A stretch of 64,000 bases of DNA from Burkholderiaceae bacterium (GTDB lineage: Bacteria > Pseudomonadota > Gammaproteobacteria > Burkholderiales > Burkholderiaceae_E), in the NCBI GenBank assembly GCA_023954045.1, contig JAMLIR010000001.1:372001-436000 (forward strand). The letters run 5' to 3'. Position 1 is the first letter of the stretch; every line of letters starts with the position of its first letter. A program made the position numbers and the translations under genes. Below the pieces are notes generated by a model. It was not told the origin of the DNA. It did not search any database and worked only from the letters and a program-made list of their open reading frames with translations. Of this stretch, positions 43,015 to 51,818 are shown in pieces.

Positions 43015-44514
43015 ATGACCGAGGACGACGCCCGCAACGCGCTGCTGGTCCGCGCCTTCGAGACCGCCGCACCCCCGCCGGCGACCTGGAGCGACGCAGA
43101 CCGCGAGTGGGCCAGCCGCGCGGCGGCCGAGGTCGAGGGCGAGCGGGCGAGCGCCGACGCGTTCATCGCCCGGCGCGCGCGACTGGCGGCCGAACGGCTC
43201 GCGGCAACGGATGCCCGCGTGCGCCGCGCGCTGCGGGCGCTCGCCTGGCGACCCTGGGTCGCGTGGGCGCTGGTGCTGGTCGCACTCGCGCTCGGTGCGG
43301 CGAGCGACGCGATCGGTGCGCGCCACCGGATCAACGTGCTGGCGCCGCCGTTGCTGGCGTTGATCGCCTGGAATCTCGCGGTCTACGTGGCGATCACGCT
43401 GCGCAGCCTGGCCTCGCTCGCGCGACGCGCGCCGCGGCAACCGGGCGCGATCGCCGCGCTGATCGCACGCGCCGCACACGCGGCGCCGCTGCAGCCCGAG
43501 GCAGGCCGCGACGCCTCGCCGCTGTCCCGCTTCGCCGCGGACTGGGCGCGCGCCAGCGCGAAGCTCAATGCGGCGCGCGTCGCGCGGGTGCTGCACACCG
43601 GCGCGATCGCGTTCGCCGCGGGCGCGCTCGCCGGCATGTACGTGCGCGGCCTGGGCCTGGAGTTCCGGGCCGGCTGGGAGAGCACGTTCCTGGGCGCCCC
43701 CGCGGTGCAGGGGCTCCTCGAACTGGCGCTGGGCCCCGCGTCCTGGTTGACCGGCATCGCGCTGCCCGACGCGGCCCGGCTCGAGGCAATGCGCTTTCCC
43801 GAATCGGCGGGCGAACCCGCCGCGCAGTGGATCCACCTGTACGCGGTCACGGTGGGGCTTGCGGTCGCGCTGCCGCGGCTGCTGCTCGCCACGATCGACC
43901 GCCTGCGCGAGCATCGGCTCGCGACGCGCTTTCCGCTGCCGCTGGACGACGCGTATTTCGCCGCGCTGGCGCGCTCGCATCGCGGCGAGGCGGCCTGCGT
44001 CGTCGCGATCGCGCATGTGCAGGCGCCGTCGCCGCAGGCGGTGCTCGGCCTGCGCGCGATGCTCGCCGCGGTGATGGGCCCGAAGACGCGGCTCGAGGTG
44101 CGCCCGCCGGTCGCCTACGGGGACGAGGAAACGGCGGCGAACTCGCTTGCCCGGGCGGCGCCGGCCTCCCCGGCGGCGACGCTGGTGATCGCGCTGCTGG
44201 CCTCGACTGCCACGCCGGAACCGCAGGCGCAGGGCACGTTCGTCGACGCACTGGCCGCGGCGCTGCCGGCCGGCGCCTCGCTGCTGGTGCTCGTCGACGA
44301 GTCCGCGTTCGTCGCGCGCTTCGGCGCTGCCGAGCCGGCCGCCGCGCGGCGCCGCGAGGAGCGGCGCGCCGCCTGGACCCGATTCATGGCCGCTCGCGGG
44401 CAGCGGCCGCTGCTCGTCGACCTCGAGCGCGCGGACCCGGGCCTCGCGGCGCGCGCGCTGCGCGAGGCGCTCGACCGTCTCGCAGGCAATGCCATGACGG
44501 AGGCGGCGCACTGA
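43015..44514 (+). CDS. DUF2868 membrane protein
   Basis: About 499 residues. The N-terminus MTEDDARNALLVRAFE is the family opening, followed by a soluble Ala-rich region, a pair of membrane segments (~77-100 and 105-125), a second pair (~190-215 and 275-300), and a C-terminal domain with a P-loop-free alternating pattern (LLVLVDESAFVARFG). ATG at 43015 is chosen; a GTG at 43000 is possible. The stop overlaps the start of the DUF3482 GTPase gene by one base (TGATG). DUF2868 and DUF3482 are commonly adjacent in Proteobacteria and likely form a membrane complex in which the GTPase acts on the membrane protein; process unknown. Confidence 0.87.
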   Translation: MTEDDARNALLVRAFETAAPPPATWSDADREWASRAAAEVEGERASADAFIARRARLAAERLAATDARVRRALRALAWRPWVAWALVLVALALGAASDAIGARHRINVLAPPLLALIAWNLAVYVAITLRSLASLARRAPRQPGAIAALIARAAHAAPLQPEAGRDASPLSRFAADWARASAKLNAARVARVLHTGAIAFAAGALAGMYVRGLGLEFRAGWESTFLGAPAVQGLLELALGPASWLTGIALPDAARLEAMRFPESAGEPAAQWIHLYAVTVGLAVALPRLLLATIDRLREHRLATRFPLPLDDAYFAALARSHRGEAACVVAIAHVQAPSPQAVLGLRAMLAAVMGPKTRLEVRPPVAYGDEETAANSLARAAPASPAATLVIALLASTATPEPQAQGTFVDALAAALPAGASLLVLVDESAFVARFGAAEPAAARRREERRAAWTRFMAARGQRPLLVDLERADPGLAARALREALDRLAGNAMTEAAH

Positions 44515-46001
44515 TGCCCCGCACCATCGCACTGAGCCTCGTCTCGCACACCAACGTCGGCAAGACGACGCTGGCGCGCACGCTGCTGGGCCGCGACGTG
44601 GGCGTGGTGCGCGACGAGGCGCACGTCACCGAGGTGGCCGAGGCGTATCCGATGATCGAGACTGCGGACGGCGACCGCATGGTGCTCTGGGACACGCCCG
44701 GCTTCGGCGACAGCGCGCGGCTCGCGCGGCGGCTCGCCGCGTCCGGCGAGCCGATCGGCTGGTTCCTCGGCCAGGTCTGGGACCGTTTTCGCGACCGCGC
44801 GCTCTGGTCGAGCCAGCAGGCGGTGCGCAACGTGCGCGACAGCGCCGACGTCGTGCTCTACCTCGTCAACGCGTCGGAGCTGCCCGACGGGGCAGGTTAC
44901 GTCGCGAGCGAAATGCAGGTGCTCGACTGGATCGGCAAGCCGGTGGTCGTGCTGCTCAACCAGCTCGGGCCGCCGCGCGCGAGCGCGGACGAGGCCGCCG
45001 AAGTCCGGGCGTGGCGCGAGCGGCTCGCCGGCTCGCCGCTGGTGCGCGCCGTGCTGCCGCTGGACGCCTTCGCGCGCTGCTGGGTCCAGGAGGCCACGTT
45101 GCTGCGCACGATCGAACGCGTGATGCCGGAATCCGCGCGCGCGACCTGCGCGCGGCTCGTCGACCAGTGGCTCGAGCGCAGCCGGGCCGTGTTCGACGCG
45201 TCGATCGCGGTGCTCGCCGAGCGGCTCGCGCGCGCGGCCGTCGACCGCGAGCCGCTGTCCGACGCCGGGGTGCTCGGCCGGCTGCGCGAGGCCGGCGCCG
45301 CGCTGGGCGCGCTTCGCCCTGCCGAGGAGCCGGACGCCGCCCCGACCCCGGGCCGCCGGCAGGCGATGCGGCGGCTCGCGGAGCGGCTCGACGCCGACAT
45401 CCGCGCCGGAACCGCGCGACTGATCGCGCTGCACGGGCTGGAGGGTCACGCGTCGGGCGAGGTGCTCGCGCGGCTCGCCGAGCACTACTCGGTCAGCGAA
45501 CGGCTCGACGAAGGCAAGGCCGCGATGCTCGGCGGGGTCGTGACCGGCGCGCTCGCCGGCCTGAAGGCCGACCTCGCTGCCGGGGGGCTGACCTTCGGCG
45601 CCGGCATGCTCACCGGCGGGATCGTCGGGGCGCTGGGTGCCTTCGGGCTCGCCCGCGGCTACAACGTCGTGCGCGGCACGCAGTCCTCGTTCGTCGCCTG
45701 GACCGACGCGGCGCTGGACGAGCTGGCCGCGACCGCCCTGCTCGGCTACCTCGCGGTGGCGCACTACGGGCGGGGACGCGGCGACTGGGCCGCCTCGGAA
45801 TACCCTGCGCACTGGCGCGGCGTCGTCAACGAGGCGCTCGGCGCGCGGCGGCGCGAATTCGAGCAGGCCTGGGCCCTGCGCGCGCAACCCGAGGCCGAGG
45901 CGGCGCTGAAGGCGGCGCTGCGCCCGGCGCTCTCGCAGTCGGCGCTGGACGTCCTGGAGCGCCTCTACCCCGGTTCCAGCGGCTCCATGTCGTCGAAGTA
46001 G
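44514..46001 (+). CDS. DUF3482 Era-like GTPase
   Basis: 495 residues. The N-terminal G domain has P-loop SHTNVGKTTLARTLLG (residue ~10), switch region ~40 (AHVTEVAEAYPMIE), DTPGFGD as G3 and NQLG as the G4-like base motif. The rest (DUF3482) is helical with an Ala/Gly-rich hydrophobic segment (GGVVTGALAGLKADLAAGGLTFGAGMLTGGIVGALGAFGLA, ~340-380) that could insert into membrane. It forms a pair with the DUF2868 protein upstream. The last 37 bases overlap the 3' end of the convergent chorismate mutase gene. Family certain, process unknown. Confidence 0.88.
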   Translation: MPRTIALSLVSHTNVGKTTLARTLLGRDVGVVRDEAHVTEVAEAYPMIETADGDRMVLWDTPGFGDSARLARRLAASGEPIGWFLGQVWDRFRDRALWSSQQAVRNVRDSADVVLYLVNASELPDGAGYVASEMQVLDWIGKPVVVLLNQLGPPRASADEAAEVRAWRERLAGSPLVRAVLPLDAFARCWVQEATLLRTIERVMPESARATCARLVDQWLERSRAVFDASIAVLAERLARAAVDREPLSDAGVLGRLREAGAALGALRPAEEPDAAPTPGRRQAMRRLAERLDADIRAGTARLIALHGLEGHASGEVLARLAEHYSVSERLDEGKAAMLGGVVTGALAGLKADLAAGGLTFGAGMLTGGIVGALGAFGLARGYNVVRGTQSSFVAWTDAALDELAATALLGYLAVAHYGRGRGDWAASEYPAHWRGVVNEALGARRREFEQAWALRAQPEAEAALKAALRPALSQSALDVLERLYPGSSGSMSSK

Positions 46002-46333
46002 CGTCCCTCCTGCGCGACGAACGCCGCCACCATCGCGCGCCAGGTCGCCTCGACGACGTCCTCGAGCCCGTCGAAGCCGCGATCGTGCCGCGCCGCGAGC
46101 GCCCGGACGTTCGCGAACACCTGCGCCTGGCGCGCAGGCGCGCTGACCTGGAACGCGTCGGCCTTGAAGCGCGCCGCGTCCTTGACGTACATCGCGCGCC
46201 GCGCGATCAGCTCGACGATCTGCTCGTCGAGCCGGTCGATCGCCTCGCGAACCTCGGCGAGGCTTCGCGCCAGCGGGCGGTAGGAGGGATCGCGGAAGCG
46301 GCGCCGCGGTTCGCCGTGGGGATCGGGTTCCAT
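45965..46333 (-). CDS. Chorismate mutase, AroQ type (or isochorismate-pyruvate lyase like)
   Basis: 122 residues, all-helical AroQ fold. The pattern LAEVREAIDRLDEQIVELIARRAMYVKDAARFK places R29, R46 and K57 at the positions of Arg11, Arg28 and Lys39 of the E. coli enzyme, with identical spacings. It converts chorismate to prephenate for Phe/Tyr synthesis; PchB-type isochorismate-pyruvate lyases have the same helix pattern, but no salicylate genes are nearby. Free-standing monofunctional enzyme, with no prephenate dehydratase fused. ATG at 46333. It converges on and overlaps the DUF3482 gene by 37 bases. Confidence 0.85.
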   Translation of the reverse strand: MEPDPHGEPRRRFRDPSYRPLARSLAEVREAIDRLDEQIVELIARRAMYVKDAARFKADAFQVSAPARQAQVFANVRALAARHDRGFDGLEDVVEATWRAMVAAFVAQEGRYFDDMEPLEPG

Positions 46334-46527
46334 GGCGCGATTCTGGCACGACCGTCCGGCGGTCTTTCCGCCGCCACCGCCCGTCGCCGGCCCCGCCCCA
46401 GCCCGCTTGCGGGAACGCGTCGCCACGCGCAACATCCATTCCCGATGCCGGAGCGGCGACGTATACTCCGGCCCAATAACAGGGATCCCCACCGGGGTTG
46501 GCCAGCCAGGTCACCGTGGAGTTCGAC

Positions 46528-46896
46528 ATGCGCTCGATCGTTCAGTCTCTCGGCCTCGTCCCGATCATGCTCGGCGCGGCCCTGGCCAGTGCCCCGCTGT
46601 CCGCCTCGTCGGCGGACACGTCCAGCATCAACCCGCACGGCTTCAAGCTGCCCACCGGTGTCTACCGCTGCGACCTGAACCGCAGCGTGAACGTCCGCGA
46701 GGTGTCGGCCGACATGTCGTCGGCGGTCGTGCAGTTCGACAAGAAGGAATACCGGATGCACGCGGTCGGCGCGCGCAGCGGCGCGCTGCGCTACGAGGAT
46801 CCGCAATCGGGCCTCGTCTGGCTGGTGATCGCCACCAAGTCGATGCTGCTCGACACCAAGCACGGCCGCCAACTCGCCAACGAGTGCAAGACCTGA
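46528..46896 (+). CDS. MliC-like periplasmic protein (lysozyme inhibitor fold)
   Basis: 122 residues. A Sec signal peptide (about MRSIVQSLGLVPIMLGAALASAPLSASSA) precedes a domain like MliC/PliC: GVYRCDLNRSVNVREVS, VVQFDKKEYRMHAVGARSGALRYEDPQSGLVWLV, ending ANECKT, with the C-C pair (in YRCD and NECK) forming the expected disulfide. No lipobox, so it is periplasmic. It would protect peptidoglycan from host c-type lysozyme if the family function holds. ATG at 46528 has GGAG at proper distance. A strong terminator follows. Confidence 0.7.
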   Translation: MRSIVQSLGLVPIMLGAALASAPLSASSADTSSINPHGFKLPTGVYRCDLNRSVNVREVSADMSSAVVQFDKKEYRMHAVGARSGALRYEDPQSGLVWLVIATKSMLLDTKHGRQLANECKT

Positions 46897-46920
46897 TCCT
46901 GCACTGACTGCCTGCCGGCG

Positions 46921-46958
46921 CCGGGGCCGACGCGATGCGTCCGCCCCGGTTTGTTTTT
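46921..46958 (+). terminator. Rho-independent terminator after the MliC-like gene
   Basis: CCGGGGC (46921-46927) pairs with GCCCCGG (46943-46949), a C-C mismatch, then GACGC/GCGTC around the loop GAT. A tail TTTGTTTTT follows at 46950-46958. It lies 24 bases after the MliC-like stop, on the plus strand. The remaining bases up to the tetR start at 47073 show no gene. Confidence 0.85.
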
Positions 46959-47072
46959 CCGCACCGCGGCACCGGGGAAACCCCGACCGCGCGCGGCTTG
47001 CGCGCCTGCGCCGCTTCCGACAGACTCTCCGGAAACCCGTCTACTACCCAGTAACGCCCGAGCCACGAGCGC

Positions 47073-47786
47073 ATGCCGCACGCCGACACGCCAGGCCACG
47101 CGGAAGACGGCTCGCCATGGGCGCCGCTGCGCGACCGGCAGCGTGAACGCGCGCTGAAACGCGAAGCCGTCCTGCGCACGGCGGCGCGGATGTTCAACGA
47201 GAAGGGCTTCCACGCGACCTCGCTGGACGAAGTCGCCGAGCGCCTGAACGTCACCAAGCCGACGCTGTACTACTACGTCTCGAGCAAGGACGAGATCCTC
47301 TTCGAGTGCGTGCGAACCGGCCTGGAGATGGTGCGCGCGGGCATCGACGAGGTGGCGCGCTCCGGCGGCACGGCCGCCGACCGGCTGCTCGCCTGCATGC
47401 GCGCCTACGGGCGGGTGGTCACGATGGACTTCGGCGCCTGCGTGATCCGCGTGGGCGAGGATCCGCTGCCGCCGCACAGCCGCCGCGAGTTGCGCCGGCT
47501 CAAGGCCGAGATCGACCACGAGTTCCGCAACCTGATCGCGAGCGGCGTCGAGGACGGCTCGCTCGCGCCATGCGACCCCAAGGTCGCCGCGTTCGCGATC
47601 GCGGGCGCGCTCAGCTGGATCGGACGCTGGTACCGTCCCGACGGCCCGCTCGACGCCGACGAGGCGATCGAGCGCTGTATCGCGGTGCTCGCCCGCGGCA
47701 TCGTCGCCGCACCGTCGCGTCGCCCGCGCGCGCGCCGGGCCCCGGCCGCAACGCCGGCGCGCGCGACTCGCAGGAACGACCGATGA
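47073..47786 (+). CDS. TetR-family regulator of HAAT/ligase operon (system 2)
   Basis: 237 residues. The N-terminal HTH (~28-75) reads REAVLRTAARMFNEKGFHATSLDEVAERLNVTKPTLYYYVSSKDEIL. The ligand domain is C-terminal, with a 30-residue Arg/Ala/Pro tail. The tail carries the stop, which overlaps the ATG of livG by 4 bp, so the regulator is co-transcribed with the operon and probably controls its own promoter. TetR proteins in front of fatty-acid CoA-ligase and transporter sets usually respond to acyl-CoA or free acid (family knowledge; effector here not known). Confidence 0.88.
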   Translation: MPHADTPGHAEDGSPWAPLRDRQRERALKREAVLRTAARMFNEKGFHATSLDEVAERLNVTKPTLYYYVSSKDEILFECVRTGLEMVRAGIDEVARSGGTAADRLLACMRAYGRVVTMDFGACVIRVGEDPLPPHSRRELRRLKAEIDHEFRNLIASGVEDGSLAPCDPKVAAFAIAGALSWIGRWYRPDGPLDADEAIERCIAVLARGIVAAPSRRPRARRAPAATPARATRRNDR

Positions 47787-48637
47787 GCGACGTCGCGGCT
47801 CGCACGAACGCCAATGCGAACGCCCTGCTCGAGCTCGATGCGATCACGCTCGCGTTCGGCGGCGTCAGGGCGCTCAGCGGCGTCGGCTTCGCCGTCGCTC
47901 CCGGCTCGATCACTTCGGTCATCGGCCCGAACGGCGCCGGGAAGACCTCGCTGTTCAACACCGTCTCGGGCTTCTACCGGCCCGCCTCGGGGTCGATCCG
48001 GTTCGGGGGGCGCGACATCACGCGGATGCCCGCGCCGAAGCGCGCGGCGCTCGGCCTGGCGCGCAGCTTCCAGAACATCGCCCTGTTCCGCGGAATGACC
48101 GTGCTCGACAACATCAAGCTCGGGCGCCACTGTCACCTGCGCACCAACGTGCTCGATGCGCTCGTCTACTTCGGCCGCGCGCGCCGCGAGGAAGTCGCGC
48201 TGCGCGCCGAGGTCGAGGAGCGCATCATCGACTTCCTCGAGATCGACCACATCCGCCACGCCCCGGTCGCAGCGCTTCCATACGGCCTGCAAAAGCGCGT
48301 CGAGATGGCACGCGCGCTCGCGATGCGACCCAGGATCCTGATGCTCGACGAACCGGTCGCCGGGATGAACCGCGAGGAAACCGAGGACATGGCGCGCTTC
48401 ATCCTCGACCTGCGCGCCGAGTGGGGCATCACCGTGCTGATGGTCGAGCACGACATGGGGATGGTGATGGACATCTCCGACCACGTCGTGGTGCTCAATT
48501 TCGGCCAGGTGATCGCCGAAGGCTCGCCGGCCGCGGTCCAGAACGACCCGGAGGTGATCCGCGCGTACCTGGGATCGGGCGACGTCGCAGCGCTGCGCCG
48601 CAAGCTGCGCGCCGCGGCAGCGGGGAGCCCGGCGTGA
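47783..48637 (+). CDS. livG: HAAT-family ABC ATPase, LivG type (system 2)
   Basis: 284 residues. Walker A GPNGAGKTS, Q-loop LARSFQNIALFRGMTVLDNI, signature region PVAALPYGLQKRVEMARAL (LPYGLQKR form typical of LivG) and Walker B ILMLDEPVAGMN are present. VEHDMGMVMDISDHV is the H-loop. It starts within the tetR stop and ends within the GTG start of livH. It powers uptake with the LivF protein at 51819. Confidence 0.93.
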   Translation: MSDVAARTNANANALLELDAITLAFGGVRALSGVGFAVAPGSITSVIGPNGAGKTSLFNTVSGFYRPASGSIRFGGRDITRMPAPKRAALGLARSFQNIALFRGMTVLDNIKLGRHCHLRTNVLDALVYFGRARREEVALRAEVEERIIDFLEIDHIRHAPVAALPYGLQKRVEMARALAMRPRILMLDEPVAGMNREETEDMARFILDLRAEWGITVLMVEHDMGMVMDISDHVVVLNFGQVIAEGSPAAVQNDPEVIRAYLGSGDVAALRRKLRAAAAGSPA

Positions 48638-49518
48638 ACTTCGACTGGCTGTTCCTGTTCGAGATCTCGCTCGCGGGCCTCGGCACCGGCGGCCTCTACG
48701 CGCTGACCGGCCTCGCGTTCGTGATGATCTACAAGGCCACGCGCGTCGTGAACCTGGCGATCGGCGAGATGCTGATGTTCGGCGCGTACGTGTTCTTCGC
48801 GTTCGCCGCCGGCATGGCGCTGCCGGTCTGGATCGCGATCGCCGGCGCCGTCGCGGCCGGCGGCCTGCTCGGTGCCGCGGTCGAGCGGACGATGATCCGG
48901 CCGATGCTCGGCGAGTCGCCGATCGCGGTGTTCATGGTCACGGTCGGGCTGGCCTCGATCCTCGTCGGCACGGTGGAGCTGATCTGGACCGCCGATCCCA
49001 GACTGCTGCCGGGCTTCATGCCATCCGACCCGGTGATGATCGGCGAGGCGTTCGTCTCCCCGAAGGTGTTCTACGGGTTCCTGGTCGCGTCCGGGCTGAT
49101 CGCAGCCGTGCTCGCAGTGTTCCGTTTCTGGCGCGGCGGCGTCGCGCTGCGCGCGACCGCGTCGGATCAGGCCGCTGCCTACTCGATGGGAATCAACGTG
49201 CCGCGCGTGTTCTCGCTGTCGTGGACCGTCGCCGGCATGATCGCCGCCGTCGCCGGCATCGTCGTCGGCGCGATCGGCGGGATCTCTTCGACGATGGGCA
49301 TCTTCGGGCTGTCGGTGCTGGTGGTCGTGATCTTCGGCGGCCTCGACAGCATTGCCGGCGCGCTGGTCGGCGGCCTGTTCATCGGCCTGGTCGAGGCCCT
49401 CGCCGGCGCCTACCTCGGAGGCGAGTTCAAGGTGCTCTCCACCTTCCTGCTGCTGGTGCTGATCCTGATGGTGCGGCCGTACGGGCTTTTCGGCACCCAC
49501 GAGATCGAGCGACTGTGA
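48634..49518 (+). CDS. livH: HAAT-family ABC permease, LivH type (system 2)
   Basis: 294 residues. The opening FEISLAGLGTGGLYALTGLAFVMIYKATRVVNLAIGEMLMFGAY is LivH-like. RATASDQAAAYSMGINVPRVF is the coupling loop, and VVVIFGGLDSIAGALVGGLFIGLVEALAGAYLG the conserved end. GTG at 48634 overlaps the livG stop. About eight hydrophobic segments. It lies ten bases before livM. Confidence 0.93.
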   Translation: MNFDWLFLFEISLAGLGTGGLYALTGLAFVMIYKATRVVNLAIGEMLMFGAYVFFAFAAGMALPVWIAIAGAVAAGGLLGAAVERTMIRPMLGESPIAVFMVTVGLASILVGTVELIWTADPRLLPGFMPSDPVMIGEAFVSPKVFYGFLVASGLIAAVLAVFRFWRGGVALRATASDQAAAYSMGINVPRVFSLSWTVAGMIAAVAGIVVGAIGGISSTMGIFGLSVLVVVIFGGLDSIAGALVGGLFIGLVEALAGAYLGGEFKVLSTFLLLVLILMVRPYGLFGTHEIERL

Positions 49519-49528
49519 CGGACGCGAG

Positions 49529-50569
49529 ATGAGGATCGGCACCGCCCGCCAGAGCTACGCAACCGACGAGGCGCTGCTCGACACGCGTACGCAGTGGGCG
49601 TGGATGGCGGCGCTCGGCGTCGCGCTGGTCGCGTACCCGTTCGTCGCGAGCCCCTACTGGCTCTACCTCGCCTGCCTCGTTGCGATCCACGTCGCGAGCG
49701 CCACGGGCCTGAACCTCCTGACCGGCTACACCGGGCTGGTGAGCCTCGGCCAGGCGGCGTTCATGGGCCTTGGCGCCTACACGGTGGCGGTGCTCGAACT
49801 GCGCGCGGGAACGCCGGCGCTGCTGAACCTCGCGACCGCCGGCTTCGTCGCGATGGCCGGCGGCGTCGTCGTGGGGATCCCGTCGCTGCGGGTCAAGGGA
49901 CTTTACCTGGCGATCGCGACGATCGCGGCGTCGTTCATCGCGCACTTCCTGTTCGCCAACTGGACCTCGGTGACGGGCGGCACGGCCGGGCTGTCGGTGC
50001 CTCCCGCACGGGTGTTCGGCGTGACGCTGGAGACTTCGTTCCGCATCTACTGGCTGGTCGTGCCGATCACCGTGCTGATGGTGGCCGGCGCAGCCAACCT
50101 GTTCCGCACGCGGATCGGCCGCGCGTTCATCGCGATCCGGGACCGCGACATCTCGGCGGAAGTGCTCGGCATCCCGCTGCTGCGCTACAAGCTGCTTTCG
50201 TTCGCGCTGTCGTCGTTCTACGCCGGCGTCGCGGGCGGAATGTGGGCCTACTTCTTTCGCGTCGTGACGCCCGAGAGCTTCCCGCTGATCATGTCGATCT
50301 TCTTCCTCGCGGCGATCATCGTCGGCGGGATGGGAACGATCCTTGGCGGGATCCTCGGCGCAGCGTTCATGACGATGGTGCCCGAACTGCTCAAGCTGCT
50401 CGTCGGCTGGCTGCCGCTGGGCGGCAACGCTGCCGTGATCCTGTCGCCGGTGCGCACGATCGTCTTCGGCGCGCTGATCGTCGGATTCCTGGTTTTCGAG
50501 CCCCATGGGCTGGCGGAGATCTGGCGGCGCGTGCGCCGGTTCTTCCACCTCTACCCGTTTCGCACCTGA
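49529..50569 (+). CDS. livM: HAAT-family ABC permease, LivM type (system 2)
   Basis: 346 residues, about ten hydrophobic segments. ATGLNLLTGYTGLVSLGQAAFMGLGAYTVAVL is the LivM signature; FIAIRDRDISAEVLGIPLLRYKLLSFALSSFYAGVAGGMWAYFFRVVTPESFPL is the coupling loop and following helices. It forms the channel with LivH. It is separate from its ATPase here, unlike the fused version at 32396-34267. Confidence 0.93.
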   Translation: MRIGTARQSYATDEALLDTRTQWAWMAALGVALVAYPFVASPYWLYLACLVAIHVASATGLNLLTGYTGLVSLGQAAFMGLGAYTVAVLELRAGTPALLNLATAGFVAMAGGVVVGIPSLRVKGLYLAIATIAASFIAHFLFANWTSVTGGTAGLSVPPARVFGVTLETSFRIYWLVVPITVLMVAGAANLFRTRIGRAFIAIRDRDISAEVLGIPLLRYKLLSFALSSFYAGVAGGMWAYFFRVVTPESFPLIMSIFFLAAIIVGGMGTILGGILGAAFMTMVPELLKLLVGWLPLGGNAAVILSPVRTIVFGALIVGFLVFEPHGLAEIWRRVRRFFHLYPFRT

Positions 50570-50623
50570 GCGCACCCGCGCCCGTATGCCTGTTGACTGA
50601 CCATTCTTGACAAGGAGGAGCAG

Positions 50624-51811
50624 ATGAAACACCCGAAACGCCCGGAACAGACCCGGCGCCAGATGATGGCGGCAATGGCGGCCGCCGCCGGCCTCGCACT
50701 CGCGCCCGCGGCGCAAGCGCAGGCCGAGGACATCGTCATCGGCGGCTCGATCCCGATGACCGGCGTGTTCGCGTTCGCCGGCATCGGCATCCACGCCGGC
50801 ATCCAGGACTACGTGAAGATCGTCAACGACGCCGGCGGCATCAAGGGCCGCAAGCTGCGCTACGTCCCGGAGGACACCGGCTACAAGGTCGATGCCTCGG
50901 TCGCCGCGTTCAAGAAGATCACCAGCCAGAACAAGGTCCACCTGTACTACGGCGACTCGACGGCGTTCGCGAAGACGATCAACCCCGAGCTCGACCGGAT
51001 GGGATCGATCCTGATGGCCGGCGCGTCCTTCGCGACCGAGATCAACAATCCGCAGAAGTATCCGTACCAGTTCCTGGTCGGGCCCGACTATACCGAGATG
51101 TTCGGCATCCTGCTGCGCTACATCGCGAAGGCCAGGCCCGGCGCCAAGGTCGCGTTCGTCTACTCCGACTCCGAGTTCGGCCGCGATCCGGTCGAGCCGA
51201 GCCGCGAACTCGCGAAGAAGCTGGGGCTGAACGTCGCGGCCGAGATCATGACTGCGCCCGGCAGCGTCGACGTCTCCGCAGAGGTGATCAAGCTGCGCCG
51301 CGCCGCGCCCGACTACACGATCTTCCACGGCTACGTGCTGGCGCCGATTCCCGAGTTCGTCACGCAGGCGAAGAAGATGGGCATGACCAGCCAGTTCATG
51401 GGTACCTTCTGGACCATGGACCACTCGATGGTCATGAAGATGGGCGAGGCCGCCGAGGGCTTCATGGGGGTGATGCCGTTCCGCTACTACTACGAGACCG
51501 ATCCGAAGGCACCGATGCTCGAGAAGATCCGCCAGATGCGGCCCGAGTACCAGAGCAACGCCTACATGCAGGGCTTCCTGACGACGATGCTGTTCGCCGA
51601 GGCGGCCAAACGCACGCTCGACGCCGGCAAGGAGCTGAACGGCAAGAACCTGAAGGCCGCGCTCAACTCGATCCGCAACTTCGACACCGGCGGCATCATC
51701 GGCGTGCCGATCTCGATCAAGGGCAACTCGATCCCGGTCGGCCGGATCGTGCGCGCCGACATGAGGCAGCAGAAGATGGTGCCGGTGTCGGACTGGATCG
51801 CGCTGGAGTGA
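50624..51811 (+). CDS. HAAT-family substrate-binding protein (system 2)
   Basis: 395 residues. A signal peptide of Tat-like make-up (RRQMMAAMAAAAGLALAPAAQAQ) is followed by a type I periplasmic binding fold: IVIGGSIPMTGVFAFAGIGIHAGIQDYVKIVNDAGGIKGRKL and VHLYYGDSTAFAKTINPELDR. A strong AAGGAGGAG stands right before the ATG. Its ligand is unknown; with a CoA-ligase in the operon, an aromatic or fatty carboxylate is likelier than an amino acid (inference). Confidence 0.9.
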   Translation: MKHPKRPEQTRRQMMAAMAAAAGLALAPAAQAQAEDIVIGGSIPMTGVFAFAGIGIHAGIQDYVKIVNDAGGIKGRKLRYVPEDTGYKVDASVAAFKKITSQNKVHLYYGDSTAFAKTINPELDRMGSILMAGASFATEINNPQKYPYQFLVGPDYTEMFGILLRYIAKARPGAKVAFVYSDSEFGRDPVEPSRELAKKLGLNVAAEIMTAPGSVDVSAEVIKLRRAAPDYTIFHGYVLAPIPEFVTQAKKMGMTSQFMGTFWTMDHSMVMKMGEAAEGFMGVMPFRYYYETDPKAPMLEKIRQMRPEYQSNAYMQGFLTTMLFAEAAKRTLDAGKELNGKNLKAALNSIRNFDTGGIIGVPISIKGNSIPVGRIVRADMRQQKMVPVSDWIALE

Positions 51812-51818
51812 TCCTGCA

